Origin: Isoetes taiwanensis
Taxonomy: Eukaryota; Streptophyta; Lycopodiopsida; Isoetales; Isoetaceae
Direction of reading: 5' to 3'
NCBI GenBank assembly: GCA_021234155.1
Contig: JAJEKV010000058.1
Coordinates: 7,066,992 to 7,130,991 of the forward strand
Length of the DNA: 64,000 nucleotides
In this document: positions 44,560 to 57,290 of the stretch, piece by piece
How the letters are laid out: every line of letters begins with the position of its first letter
Numbering within the stretch: position 1 is the first letter of the stretch
Notes under the pieces: model-generated
What the model was told of the DNA's origin: nothing
The model's database searches: none
Seen by the model: only the letters and a program-made list of their open reading frames with translations
Translations under genes and position numbers: made by a program

Positions 44560-44622
44560 CAAGACTTGAACCCTTGACCTACCAGCACACAACCAAACCC
44601 TTTACCAACACGGTAAGCCAAT
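44560..44622 (-). repeat. Second tRNA-like pol III promoter module, same orientation
   Basis: Minus strand TGGCTTACCGTGTTGGTAAAG (A-box region, about 44620-44600) and GGTTCAAGTCT (B-box, 44572-44562). It lies about 125 bp right of the previous module in the same direction, so the two may be parts of a dimeric SINE or independent relics. Confidence 0.4.
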
Positions 44623-46722
44623 AGTATCCTTGGTTCTCTAGAAAGACTCATGTCTACCATCACTCTTCTCTAAACCAACGCTGTGGCGGCAACAACTCCG
44701 CCGGACTTGTGCAACCATGGTGAGCTAGAAATCACTTAGGAGTTATTATCATCATTACGGAATGTCTCCACAACCATATCGACATACGTTCACGCTGAGC
44801 GATGGGACGGAATTCCTCGGAGTAAGATAGAAACTTCCAAGTTGGATTCTAATCCACTACTCACCTGGGATATTCTTTGGGCGATGATAATAATGTCCAG
44901 TTATCGACGTTCCTAGACCTATAGCTTTAAATATTTTTCCTTTGGTAAATGCCTTGATAACAAAATTTCTTTGAGCCTTGCCATGATTCAATCTATACTA
45001 CATCCATATGCTTTATACTAGACCTTATTCAACGTTATATATTAAGGGTTAAGAAATATCTTATAGACATAATTACAATTAACGTTGTTTCTCTCTAGTG
45101 TCTACGCCTTGACTCGTTTCATTTCCTAGAGAAAGGATCTTTCTTCGCCCAACCAACTAGGGACTGCCATGCAGCACCCCTCTAGACCATGGGTTTGGAT
45201 TCCTTTGATCCTACCACCCTTCAATACTTCTTCTCAATGGTCGTGTTCTTCTTATGGACCACTTCCCCAGATCGCGACACATACTCTGTAACACGTAGTA
45301 AGTGCTTGTGTTAGAACCCCCACAACACTTTATTCTAATTAATCCTGGGTACAAACTCTAGTATTATTTTGTGCCAAACCTCACCGCCTATATGGCTGTG
45401 ATTAATTAGCTGCGCCACGCATATGTCAGATTGACAGCAGCCTACCCTCTTTTGGGGTTCTTCCACCGTAAGGGTCAAGTGGTATCCAACCATTGTTGAC
45501 TAGTCACCTCCTTCTAGGGTATCTAGATATGGTTGGGGCAAAATATTTCCAACCATTCCTTTAGTGCCCAAATGGCGTTAAGTTCCACAAATGAACTTAC
45601 ATATTCCAAGGGGTTATGTGAATATCCCAAAGGACAGCACCACCCGAAGACCCCTCAAGATAGGCCTCCTCTATTCAGAGATTTTGTGTTCAAGTCTCTG
45701 GGGGTCCGTCATATGTCCTCATGGACGCTGCCAATGTGGCATGACGTATAAATGCTATCTATCTATCTATTTATTAAAAATGTCCTTGGTGAATTCAATT
45801 CACCATCTTGTCTTAGGACATGGAAGTCTTCTTCCCTACGCCATGCACCAAATCTTTAAAGAGTTTTTCAGCTCTTGCTGCCTTTCAAGCCGCAAGTCTA
45901 TCTTTGTATATTAGCAATGACCACCCTTCATGTTAGGTAATAACCTTCCTACCCAGGTCGCTAGATATCATTAATAAGGGTCCTTTATTCCTCCTCTTCT
46001 TCTCGATTTTCAGTATTCCGATCCTTACGCCTGCCACAGCGTACACCCTTCATCCTTTGGTTGTGACCTTCATTCAGTAGAGTCACCAATCCATTGACTC
46101 CTTCAGGTTCGTTAACTGCCTTGTGGCTTCTAAGCCGCTATTATATGGCCCCTATATTGTTAACCCACCTATCATTGGGATCTAGAAACATTGGTTTGGT
46201 TATGTTAGACAACACGAACCATATATTATTATATAGAATTTAAAGTTTGATCAATTTGATTATCTGACCTAAAGGCCAAGTCTTAGTTTCATATTGTCCA
46301 AGCTTTGTACTCTTTTCATTAAGTTTGGTAATGTTCTAGGTTGTTCTAGCCCATTGTATGGGTCCCATGGCCTATCGATCTCCATGATGGCTTTGTGTAG
46401 CAGGTAGATACCTAGCCTTTTGAGGAAATTCCTTCTGTTATACATAACTATGACATCTTGAGCTCTGCTTGTTTCTGCAGGTGGTTTGTTATTAACATAT
46501 CTCGGGTATTCAAATGGGCAAACGCAGTCATAGTTGTAGCTATTTCTGAAAACAATCTTGAAGATATTATTTCTAAGTATGAACATATATCTGAGTTGCG
46601 ATTATCAAAAATCGAAAATGCATAAAAATTTAACATTCCTTTCTTTATCTCCTTCTTCGACAAAATTGTCTCTTGCCCACAATCTCCCCCTCGAAAATCT
46701 GTGGTTAGAGGTTTGGGCGAGG
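44623..46722. other. No recognisable gene
   Basis: About 2.1 kb of mixed composition with short frames only. The minus frame 46269-46586 is open for 105 codons but has no motif I know. Confidence 0.35.
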
Positions 46723-46755
46723 GAATAGAATAGAATAGAATAGAATAGAATAGAA
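46723..46755. repeat. (GAATA)n microsatellite
   Basis: About six to seven perfect pentamer units. Confidence 0.9.
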
Positions 46756-47079
46756 AGTTATGGCATACATGGACGACTGAGAAATGCTTGTGAAAAGAAA
46801 GCTTTTAGCCATATTAAGGAGATTTCTTTTCCTGCAAAACAACTAAAAAGGGTTGAAGAGGAGGGGCCCACACACAGACTGTTGATCATATGGATATGAA
46901 ATTTTTCTAAGGTAAGCATGAGAGCATGTCGATCTTAGGCATCTAATTTGAATCGTAATCTACTTGTACTCGCTAACGATTATCCCTTGCTCCAAATGTT
47001 TGCTTGGAAGACGTCGAAAACTAAAAATTCATCTTCCTTCTTTCTATTAGCTCAGCATTCATATAACACCCAAAACACT

Positions 47080-47700
47080 TTCAAATAAAGCAACTGATAG
47101 ATGAGACAATTGAATCGGTGGAGTTTATGGTTAGACAAGGAATTCCAATCAATAGAACCAATGCAAGTTGTGTTATGTAGAATTTTGAAGAATACAAAAA
47201 TCTTCATTTAGGTAAGAGAATGTGGTTAGTTCTTTCCATTGGTGGATTTCAAGTAGATCATGTTCTTAATGATCATCTAATTCGAACATTCTTTTATCAT
47301 GATGCTTTTGGAAGCTAATCGATTATTCAATGACATCTCAAAGTCAACTGGATATATACATGGGCAACAATTCTTTGTGGACATGTTAAGATTGGACAAC
47401 GTGTAACTACGCTTGAATTGTGCTATAGAATGGAAATGAGCCGCAAGATTGACAAGCATCTATATTTTACAGTTTTGAAGGCATATATTATATCTAAAAA
47501 ATTTTGCAAGGAAGGATAATACATCTGCATTTCATTGAATGTGGGTCAGATATTGCTGTAAGAAGCAAACTTGTAGACATGTATAGAAAATGTGAAGGTC
47601 TCATGAAAGCATGCCTACTTTTTATAAACATGCCCAAGAGGAATGTGATCTCATGAAATGCATATTACATTATATGCACAACACAGAAAAGGTTTAAAGA
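47080..47700 (+). pseudogene. PPR (PLS-class) pseudogene, left part
   Basis: Shifting among plus frames, the sequence reads LHLGKRM..SIGGFQVDHVLNDHLI, then TWATILCGHVKIGQR, LELCYRMEM, AVRSKLVDMYRKCEGLMKAC and NMPKRNVIS. These are successive P, L and S repeats of a plant organellar PPR protein. Multiple stops and indels disrupt it. The order continues at 50990-52060 on the other side of a minus-strand LINE, so both pieces probably come from one gene. In life such proteins bind organellar RNA for editing or processing. Confidence 0.75.
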
Positions 47701-47799
47701 AATAGGAAGAAAGAGATACAATAGTGGATACTAAAATAAAATAAATTAATAAGTCATGCCCCTTTGAACCTCAAGGGTCATGGAGCAGCAACACAATAC

Positions 47800-50700
47800 T
47801 TAAATAAAAGATTTGTGTGCATGTCTACCTCTTTATTGTAACATCTTAAAACCTTTTTTTGATTATAGCATACATGATACTGCTCGCGAATATTTTCAAA
47901 AGAAGGACAATATAATAAACTATGAGCTTCATCTTCAACCTGCTACATACCACAAAGCAAAAAAAACACAATCTCCCTTCTTTTGGAATCTTAGCCTGCC
48001 TCCCCGACTCAATATGCAGTGAGCTCGATCTAAATCAAGAAATTACCTATTCCAAATGTGGAGATATATGAGCATGCAAGTCATTTTGACAGGTATAGAT
48101 TAGCATCAGGTTAATGTCATTTTGATAAAAAGCAAGCCTCGAATCCTTTATTGTCCAAAGCTTATCTATAACTAGAGATTGTATCAAGTCCTGAACTCCT
48201 ACAATTGTAACCCGTCACTTTCCCTCAAAAATACTCCATTTTCCTGCCCAAGACATCACATCCTGATACCATTAGTGTTCGGATTCAAGCCCATCTTCGA
48301 TCACCTGCCCTCATCCAATTTTCTCAACCTATTTACAAAATTAATTGTTAGGTAAAGAGCATTTGCTTCTAAAGGTATCATGCCAGGCTCAGCTAACATA
48401 ATTGCAAAAGAAGTTTGTGATTTAACACCCAGCTCCTCATATAAAAAGATTTTCAATATGGATTCAAACTGACGAGGGCCCCCAAATCAGAATGCCATAC
48501 AATAACACAGTCTGCACTAGTGTTTTGAAAAGCATTTTCTTAAGTCTAAAAGTAGTGAAGGAGGCTTTTATGACACCTAGAAAGCATTCCATGAAGGGCT
48601 TCTCTACCACCAACAAGCCTCTTATGCCACACACATTCTTTCCACTTAAATTTTGATAGTACCTCCAATCCCAAATATTTACAGTAATTAACCGTTTCAA
48701 GGAGCTCACCTTTGTAATAGAATGTTGATGCCTTAGAAGACGCAAATATCATTATTTTGAATTTGCGCATGTTTACCTTCATTGTGCGCGTCACAAAAGA
48801 ATTCCAAATTATCAAGGTGTTTATGGAGACCATCTGAATTTTCAGAGGTAAGCACAACATCATCAGTATAAAGAAACAATTGGAAAACAGAGTATTCTAA
48901 ACACGAACATGCCTATCGTCTTACTCTCAACCACTCTTCTAACTCATCAATGTAGAGTCCAAAGAGGGTTGGAGAGAGTGGACAACCTTGTTGGACTCCA
49001 ATTGTACTTTAAACCTCTGTTGGTAATTGAGCTGATAGTTTTGCAAATAACCTCTCTAAGAGAAGAAGGAACTCCAAGACATTCCATGCATGCATGAAGA
49101 CCTTCTCGAGGCACTGCATCAAAGGCATTCGAGCTGTCAGTAAAGAGTCCTTGGCTTTCTTGCCTGCTTTATAAGCAATCTCAAGCTAAGCAAATGATCG
49201 AGAGTGCTATGTTTCTTTTGAAATCCAGCTTGGGCACCAGATCTCTTACTATTAGTATCAGCCCAATCACTAATTTTACTTTTCAATAATCCATCTAGTA
49301 GCTTAGAGAAAGTGTGTCCAACCATGATAGTGCGATATTTGTTTTATATCGTGTTTGTCCCCTGACTTATAAATCGAAATAACCCTGCATTCCTTCTAAG
49401 CTTTTGGCAATCCCTGCTGAACTTCAGCATTTAATGGCTGGTAACTATGTGGATGAGTTCCTTACCACCCCCTTTTTATCGATTCAATAAAGATGCCATT
49501 ACTCATATTCTTCAATTGACAATGCACATTTTCACAAGAAAACAAAATCTTTTATGACATCTAGAATAGGCATGCAATCTAAATTCTCAATATAGTACAA
49601 AGATTTCACAAAATCGAATAAAGCGTCCAAACCAAATTTATCCTAATCAGGCTTATGCAACAAGCTTTTCCAAAAAAGCTTAGATCTTGTTTAAAACAAA
49701 GATCATAGCTCGTCTTCTTTCAAAGAATATATGCTTCTTATCTCTAATTAGATTCCTAAACCACTTGAGTTTAAAACAACAATTTTTTGGAAGGCGAGCA
49801 CGGAGCACGGGCATCACGACATTCTTCATCCCACTAACCATTGCATGGTCATCTAGTAGGAATTCGTTTTTTGGTGCATCCAAAAGTGAAGCAAGAATGC
49901 ACAAAGCAAAATGTCAGAAAGCAAAGTTGAATCATTTTCTAGCATGCCAGTCCATTGCACGCCTCAAGAAGCTTGCTAACTTTCTTCTTGTAATCTCTAC
50001 ACTCAAATTAAAGTCTAATTTGAGTTTAGGCTGATTGTTTTATTTTCTGCAAAATCCAGTTCAATTCAAAAAGTAAGCTTGCATGGTCAGACTCTAGAAC
50101 TTTATCAAGCACTTTTAATGTTTGATGACATTAGATGTTGTTGGGGTGAAAAGGTAATTCATCGTACTCTCACCAAGATGAGAAAAGCATATAAATCTAT
50201 CCGATCTTTTGAATTGCTTATATCATTCAAGATCTATAGTCCACGTTGTGCCAAAATCTTTTAGAAAGTCACCCATGGTACTATTGATCTTGTCTAATGC
50301 TTGCCTTTTGAACGTCTCATTTATCTGCTCCACAAGTCTCATATCATCCAAATCCTCTACTACATGCAATAAAATCCTCAACCACAATCACTTCTCCCTT
50401 ATCCTATAAATGCATCACATCCAAATTCAAATCATGAAATGAATTCTTTTTGTCAAACCCAGCCTGCTCATATACTTTCATGTTCAAAGGTGAAAAGTAA
50501 CATACGGCAATGTAAATTGCTGAATTATTAAAGCAAATTTGCAGCCATATAAATTGTTTCCCTTCATGCTTTTTGAAGACTTACACGACTTGCTTGTATT
50601 CACGCCTGATATATGTAGCTGAATCCAAAATCCCCTTCCCACGTTTGCTTGTTTGACATTCCAAACCGAATCTACAAGGCAATACCCTTCCAAATTAGGA

Positions 50701-50985
50701 AAGGGACGAGTCTGGTGTTCCCAACTTTTCTCCATTAATATCAAGTCAGCTCTATTACAAATCTCTTTTGTAACCTTTTTGCTTGGTTAATGCCATGAAC
50801 ATTCCAAACTAATAATCTCAAGGTCCATTCCTTAGTCCATTCTTTGTTTACCTTAGTCCATTCTTCCTTCCTAGCTTCCAATCATGCAGGAGTTAAGTCT
50901 GGATCAATCCAGATCTTATGGCCTTTAAAGGAAGCCCTATTATGTAATACTTATTTCTTGCTTCCTCGTCCTTCAATTTGACAAG
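47800..50985 (-). mobile_element. Near full-length decayed LINE (endonuclease, RT, zinc C-terminus) inside the PPR pseudogene
   Basis: On the minus strand, in order: an ORF1-like end (ILVKLKDEEARNKYY near 50985-50930); an EEP endonuclease start (LRLLVWNVHGINQAK near 50820) and ADLILMEKSWE; RT fingers QAGFQKKHSTLDHLLSLRLL (about 49240-49160); FYYKGELLETVNYCKYLGLE (about 48720-48650); VLLYGILIWGPSS (48475); and a VEDEAHSLLYCPSFENIREQ-like zinc-knuckle end near 47930. Frames are broken many times, so it is old and inactive. It belongs to a different LINE lineage from the zf-RVT copies elsewhere in the window. It lies antisense to the PPR gene it interrupts. Confidence 0.8.
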
Positions 50986-50989
50986 AATC

Positions 50990-52060
50990 GGCCTAGTCTT
51001 TAGAGTTTTGGAAGCTTGTGCAAACATGGAAACAATAAAGAACGCACAACCAATCTATGACATGATCATAACAAGCAAATTGGAGTCGGAATCGTTGGAA
51101 GCATCTTAGTAGATATATATGCCAATTTGAAGGAAGGACGGAAAGTTTTTGAAATTTTGCAAAACCAAAATGTAGTTTCATGGAATGCAACGATTGTTGG
51201 ATATGCGCAACATGAAGAAGGTGTGCATACATTAATTGAGCAGATGTAAAAAGCCTATATTAGGGAAAATGGAATCACATATTTAAGTATTCTAGGAGCA
51301 AGTGGCAGCATAGGAGCAATTGAAAAGACAGGCGTACCGTGACTAAATAATTCAAAAAGAAATTCAAGTGGATTTCATCACATGTGTCACATTTGTTGAC
51401 ATGTATGCCAGATGTGAAAATTTGGAAGGGGCATCTGATGTTTCTCACAAATTACCACACATGAATGTGGTTGTCTAGGGTGCAATAATTAGAGGATATG
51501 CTCAACATGACGGCCACATGGCTGTAGATTGTTTCAAAAAGATGTTGCAGAAAGGTACAATGCCAAACAACATAACTTTCACGAGTATTTTGATCATATA
51601 TAATCAGACGAGTTTAGTAGCTGAAGGCTGCCATTAATGGCATTACACCAGGCATTGCTCATTGTATGAGCATGGTGAATCCCTTAGGCCATTTTGGTTG
51701 TCTGAATGAGGCAGAGGTCCTCAATTCCATTAGATAGACTGAGATAATGGGTTGGATGTCCTTGCTTAATTCTTGTAAGCTATATGATAATCTGCAAATT
51801 GGGAGGAGTTGCTTTAATCATTTTTTTTTTTAGATTCTAACTATGCGGCAGGATATGTGCTTGCAAACATTTTGAAAACTTGCAGCCACATAGTTTCTGT
51901 CGAGTAAGGTAGGCGCATTTATGAGCAATTGTAAAGGGGCAATTTGCATTCATTGTGGCTGAGGGACCTGAAGATGCCATCTATTAGATGGAGGCAAGAT
52001 TTCAGAATGTAAAAGCAACTTATACACATAAGAAACAAAGCATCTTGGCTTGATACCCTG
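50990..52060 (+). pseudogene. PPR (PLS-class) pseudogene, right part with E-domain
   Basis: Plus strand begins FRVLEACANMETIKNAQPIY. It continues LKEGRKVFEILQNQNVVSWN, ATIVGYAQHEEG, TCVTFVDMYARCENLEGASD, IIRGYAQHDGHMAVDCFKKM and PNNITFTSIL. It then enters an E-domain-like part, GHFGCLNEAEVLNSI, MSLLNSCKLYDNLQIGR and NYAAGYVLANILK. Stops and frameshifts occur throughout, with a T-run at about 51822. The end is reached shortly before another antisense LINE fragment at 52070. The E-domain indicates an RNA-editing type PPR ancestor. Confidence 0.85.
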
Positions 52061-52069
52061 ATGGCAATA

Positions 52070-53020
52070 TCATAGAGTTACTTCAATCTGTGGGCAAGAA
52101 TCCTGTGGCAACAATGCAGCAATACGAGTCCAAATTACTCTATCCCATCTGTACAATAAGAATTTTGTTTTAAATGCTTCCCATGACATGAGATGACCAG
52201 ACTCATACCAAGCTGCAATAGTGCTTATACCAGCTGTTATCCATTGTCTTTGTGTCTTTGGATTACCAACAACACTTAGAGGCACATTCCCAAGAGTGTC
52301 ATGCAAAGGAATCCACTAGTATGGAGTAGTCAGACATAGACCTGACAGTGTCCCAAGCAGCAAACAATGCCTTTAGAAAGGGAGAAGCATTAGGATACAT
52401 ATGTATATGATAAAGCAATGCCCAAGGAAGGAGAGGCTTAATGGTGCCCTTATAAAATGGAAGACAATGCTGAATCGATTGCATCAGTAACCTCAGGCCA
52501 GGAGAATCATCCTTACCCATGAGAATCCTCCAAATAAACTTCGATATCATCACCTTACTTTGAAGGTGAAAATTCAACATTCCAAGACCACCAGATGCCT
52601 TAGATTTAATGCACTTCTCCCAAGCTACCTTGACAACAACTCCTACTTCATTTCCACCCCAAATAGAATTCCTAACGATTCACACAATCTCCTCCATCTT
52701 ATACTGAGGAGCTAATAGAGCAGATGCCATGTTGACATGAGTATTACTAAGAATACATTTAGCCACAGTGATTCTTCCGAGCATGGATAGTTTAGTTGTA
52801 TTCCACCAAAATAAAGTGCTTTTGCAACCCTGTAATAATTTCATCCCAAGCATCTGAACGAAGAGGTGAATTTCGACAGGAAAACCAAGCAACTTCTTGG
52901 TATTTCCATGTAGAAGAATCTTCCATGGATAGACCAGAATACAGGGAGGGATGGGACTGTCCAACGCCCATAAAGCAGTATACTTTCGCCAACGAGTGTC
53001 ATAATGGTTAGTTGGCACGT
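52070..53020 (-). mobile_element. LINE fragment (RT thumb and zf-RVT upstream region), both ends truncated
   Basis: Minus strand frames 53018-52680, 52580-52299 and 52306-52070 align in order with the LINE at 16.3-15.4 kb: TALWALDSPIPPC, FWWNTTKLSMLGRITVAK, LNFHLQSKVMISKFI, WYESGHLMSWEAFKTKFLL. The YADD palm and the C-terminal zinc region are both missing, so it is internally bounded by breaks. It adjoins the end of the PPR pseudogene and may be a second insertion into it. Confidence 0.8.
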
Positions 53021-54148
53021 AGTGTTTGCATAACTAATGATGATGCCTATCATTGGCGAGCTTATGGTGGGTATGTCTTGAAAACATATCATACGTTCAC
53101 CCTAGCTTTCTTTTACCCATTGAATGAAACTTATGTCTAATATCCTTGTTGTTTTAGATGTTTGCAAAATACATACTGCAAGTCAAATTATTATCTGCAA
53201 TGTGTATGAAACCTCCACTAGTGATTTTGATAGGTGTAGTGGACACCACGCATTGATCTAATTTTGCTTTTGAACTTTCGCTTGCAACAATTTGGTATTG
53301 CAATGTGCTAGCTACATGCATGATGCAATGAAACGTTGTGCTTCACCACATTGCTCATATATTAAATACCTTTAAGGACTTGAACGCCTTGAGTTTCCAC
53401 TGTAATTTTTTTGAAAGAACATATACATGTGTCATATGATGGCTCCTTTTTAGGTAGCATTATTTGTGGAATCAGATAGAATGCAGATTTTACAAAGGTA
53501 GGATAATGACTAAAAGGAATACGAGATGGTCCCTCTAGATTCAGATACTCTAATGGTTGCATGAATGGAAACCTTATAAGGGAGCCCAATTTTGTGGAAA
53601 CCTCACATGGATTGCTTTCTTTGGCCTGATTTCCATGATCCATTTGCAGTTTTGGATAGCATCGATGGCAGAGCCGACTTCATCAGTGGTTTCTCGTCAA
53701 GTAATTGATATTTCCAGAGATGTAGTGAACTTCCAAAGATGTTTCTTCTTAGATTAGCTAGGAATTCAGAGGTCTCTAGGTGTGCCGATAAAGAAGACTG
53801 GCCCAAAAAGAAATGGACTGCAGCCGAATTGAACCCTAAGTTTGGGGCATTGATCTTAAACTTGCTGTAGTTTTTTATTCAATGGGTTCTTTCTTTCACC
53901 ACTGTGATAGATTTTCTACTTTGAGGTGTCGTTGCATTGTGTTCATGAATGCTATTAGATAGGAGTTGGAGGCTCTTTTGTGTTTGTGTTGCACTGCCAT
54001 TGCATTATGTTGCACTCATAAGAAATTCGGTGGTGAAGGCCCTGCTACGTGTACAACATCGGCACTCCTATGTATGGAGCCATTGATTAAGATCCAAGAG
54101 CTAAAGACAATTTTGAGTTTTCTTTAATAGTTCAAACTCAATAAAAAA
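53021..54148. other. No recognisable gene
   Basis: Open frames near 53362-53806 on the minus strand have no known motif. The sequence up to the Helitron end at 54149 is unremarkable. Confidence 0.35.
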
Positions 54149-54176
54149 CTAGTAATGGTGCCTGACGTTGCCGGGC
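54149..54176 (-). mobile_element. Helitron 3' terminus, third copy
   Basis: Minus strand GCCCGGCAACGTCAGGC (54176-54160, imperfect stem), then ACCATTA and CTAG (54152-54149) followed by T. Same layout as 11666-11693 and 34506-34533, with a decayed stem. No helicase lies upstream on this strand, so it ends a non-autonomous or truncated Helitron. Confidence 0.7.
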
Positions 54177-54309
54177 TTTAGCTACAACATATGATGTAAA
54201 AATGAGATAGAAGATCATTAGATTTGAATTGGATGGCATTGAGTTGAATTAAATTGGATTGAAATGAATTGAATTTTATCATCCACGGAGACCTTTGTGA
54301 TTTACAAAT

Positions 54310-54870
54310 AGTAGAGAGTTATTACCTTGAGTTGGGCAATATGTTGTTTCTTTGTTGAGAAAAGTAGTCAAAATCTTCTTTCTTAAATGCTCAACGAATA
54401 TACAGTGTTGGATAAATGTCAATCCATGCAATTACAAAGAGAAAATGTAGTACCTTGAGTTGGGCAATGCAGTTTCATATTGTTTGTGGCACTTGCATTG
54501 TGGAAGCTGCTCTTTGGATTGAGCCAGGCTTTATAGAGCAATATGTTGCTTGTTTGTAGAGAAAAGTAGTCAAAATCTCCTTTCTTAAATGTGTGCAACG
54601 AATATATAATGTTGGGCAAACATCAACCCATTCAATTACAAAGAGAAGCATATTATTACATTTGAATTTGGCACTGTAATTTGAGCAATGCAAGAATCCA
54701 ATCCAAATGAAAGATGAAGTAAATAGAAATGTATGACAATAAATTGGGTAATACGTTCAACAAAAATAGTCAAAATGCATGCAAAGAATGTTCATTGTTG
54801 GGTAAACATCAACCTATGCGTTACAAAGAGAACAATGTGATTACCCTAAGTTCGACAATGAGTTTGATAG
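54310..54870. repeat. Three diverged tandem units (about 200 bp)
   Basis: GAAAAGTAGTCAAAATCT, AACGAATATA..TGTTGG, AA..TCAA-CC-ATGC-ATTACAAAGAGAA and TACCTTGAGTTGGGCAAT recur in order from about 54340, 54540 and 54745. They lie inside the presumed Helitron that ends at 54149, next to its terminus, where such arrays are common. Confidence 0.7.
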
Positions 54871-56084
54871 TTTTTGTTTCCAATATGGGTCCTTTTGACT
54901 TTCTCTTCTCTTCTTTTTGCTTTTTAGAGAGAGAATGATGAAATTGGCTTAAAGGTGACCATTTTGGAGCAACTTTTCGAACTTCTCATGTGCATGGTGA
55001 TGGATTATGAAGTGTGTATGTGATGGAGGTGTTTACATGGTGCATGAGCATGAAATATGGAGTGTGTGAGATTTGACCTAGGGAAAAGGACTTTGAGGTA
55101 TGGAAATAGGAGGAATGGGATGAAGAAAGGATATGAGGTGTGAGGATGGATGTGAACAATGCCTTCTTGAGCCAAGAACTTTAAGATAATGTTAAGATCT
55201 CAAAAAGTGACAAAATACCATATTCTTGGGGGGTCTTCCAATCTTTGAATAGGGGTCTTCTCTCTTTGACTTTTCCTTTAGCCTTTGACTCGAGACTTGA
55301 TTCCTTTTGCCAACTTGGATGTTCCTTTTAATGTTCTCCATTGGTCTTCAACATGGTGCTATGACTTGTCTTCATATCTAAACAATGAGCTCCAAAAAGG
55401 AAGGTCTTGTACATGTGACTTGGTCTTCTTGTGATTTCTTGTGAAGTTGTTCTTACATGCTGCCAAAACGTGGCAGCATCATGCTAAGCAAATAGATGGA
55501 GTGTGAAATGGAGGTGGTATTTTTCAAAAGAACTTGCCAATGTGGGAAATGGTTGGTAATACTAAGGGATAAAGAGTGTGTACGGAATCAAGGATGATGG
55601 AAAATAGGCTGTTTGAGTGGTCAGGTGAATATGAATGAATCAAGTGATGGACCTGCATGACAAAATGATAATCTTGTTAGAAATGTGACTGCCATGTGGA
55701 GGTATGGTGGCAGTTTCATCCAGGTTTAAAGGAAATGGAGATGAGAAGAGGGCATGTGATGGATTTTAGCCAACTTTGAGCAGATCATATGTTTGTGAGT
55801 GCTTTGAAGGATGAACCTGCATGGTAAAGTGTGTGACCTGCTATTAGTTTAAGCATGTTTGAAGCTCTGTTTGCTGTTTTTTTGAGAAGCACACATGGTT
55901 AGGAAGCAAGGAAAGTACTGTTGCATAAAAAACGTAAACATAGGCCTAACTAAGTCTGATCTAACAACTCAAACATACAAATGAACCTACAACTACCTAA
56001 TTTCTGTAAATAGGACTATTCAAATAGACTCAAGGCAACATGCTGTTGCCAGTACCTCTTTAAGTGAAGGATATTGAAGGGATT
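54871..56084. other. Region downstream of the gypsy integrase, no gene; LTR not identified
   Basis: On the minus strand this is where a 3' LTR should lie. I cannot match it to the sequence beyond the gag end (61454-63180), and no polypurine tract or TG...CA pair stands out. It contains repeated GAAATATGGAGTGTGTGA-like words near 55010-55070. Confidence 0.35.
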
Positions 56085-57290
56085 TCACAATTCTTGACCA
56101 TCAGTGAGGTCCTTGAGCCAATAAGACTCCCTGCCAGCTTCACCAATGACCTCATAGGGCCCCTCCCATAGATTCTCAAACTTTCCTGCAATCTTTTCCC
56201 TGGCCTTGTTCCATTTTAGCACGAGTTCTCCTGTTTTTATGGTGCCTTGTACCCTGTGAGCAGCATTGAATGATGTCGTATCCTTGGCTTTCTTCAACAA
56301 GACTGCATTTTCAGCATCATACATGTGCTCTTCAAGTTGCATCAGCCTAATGAACCTGTCTTGCAAAGCATCTTCCATTTTGAGGTTAATAACATGTGAC
56401 ATTCTTAAAGAAGGCAACTCTAACTCTATAGGTAGGACAGATTCAATGCTATAAACCAAACTGAATGGGGTATGCTTGGTAGCATGCTTTGTGGTGGTTC
56501 TGTAGGCCCATAATGCATCAATTAACCTTAAATGCCAATCCTTCTTAGACATGCTCACTATTTTTTGCAGAATTGACTTAAGTACCTTGTTTGTTGACTC
56601 AGCCTGGCCATTTCCTTGAGGATAATATGCTGAACTCTTTGTATGCTTGATCTTGAGGGTGCAAAGTAGGTTGTCAATCACTTCATTGACAAATTGTGAA
56701 CCTCTGTCTGATATTAGCTTTAGGGGAATGCCAAATCTGGCACAAATGTTTTCATGAAGGAACCTGGCTGTTGTCAAGGCATTGGCTTGTCTTAATGGCA
56801 CAGCTTCTGCCCATTTTGTGAAGTAATCAGTAGCTACCAATATAAACTCATGATGAGTAGAAGAAGGAGGGTCTATAGGACCTATAAAGTCTAATCCCCA
56901 GACCTGGAAGGGTCCTGGAGATGTTATGGCTGTCAGAGGAGCAGGCTGAAGGATCCTTTTCCCAAAGATTTGGCACTTGTGGCAGCTTCTGATGGTTGTA
57001 AAGCAGTCTTTGAAGATTGAGGGCCAATAGTAACCTGATCTAAGTATCTTTTTGGCAGTTGAGTCAGCAGCAAAGTGGCCTCCACATATACCCTCATGGC
57101 AGGCTTTTAGTACCGATCCTGCTTCAAACTTGTCCACATATCTTAGTAAAATGCCTTCTTTATTCACCCTGCACAAAACATCACCAATTAGTCTGAACTT
57201 CTTGGCCTTGTATTTGAATCTCCTATGCTGGCTCGAGTTGTGATTCTTTGGCAGTTCTCCTCTTTCAAGAAAGTACCTAATAGCCTGTTG
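56085..57290 (-). pseudogene. Gypsy integrase domain
   Basis: Contains the HHCC zinc region (CHEGICGGHF ... SCHKCQ). The DDE core has all three acids: WGLDFIGP (first Asp), LISDRGSQFVN (second Asp) and GNGQAESTNK (Glu). A C-terminal WEGPYEVIGEAG segment follows, and the frame ends DLTDGQEL. The frame is joined upstream to the gypsy RNase H in the same phase, separated only by a TGA at 57291-57293. Integrase inserts the cDNA into the host genome. This is the best-preserved part of the element. Confidence 0.92.

Noticed and set aside
44650-46600. Gag/pol of the LTR element at 42399
   Set aside because: None of the six frames shows zinc knuckle, protease, RT or integrase motifs in this interval.
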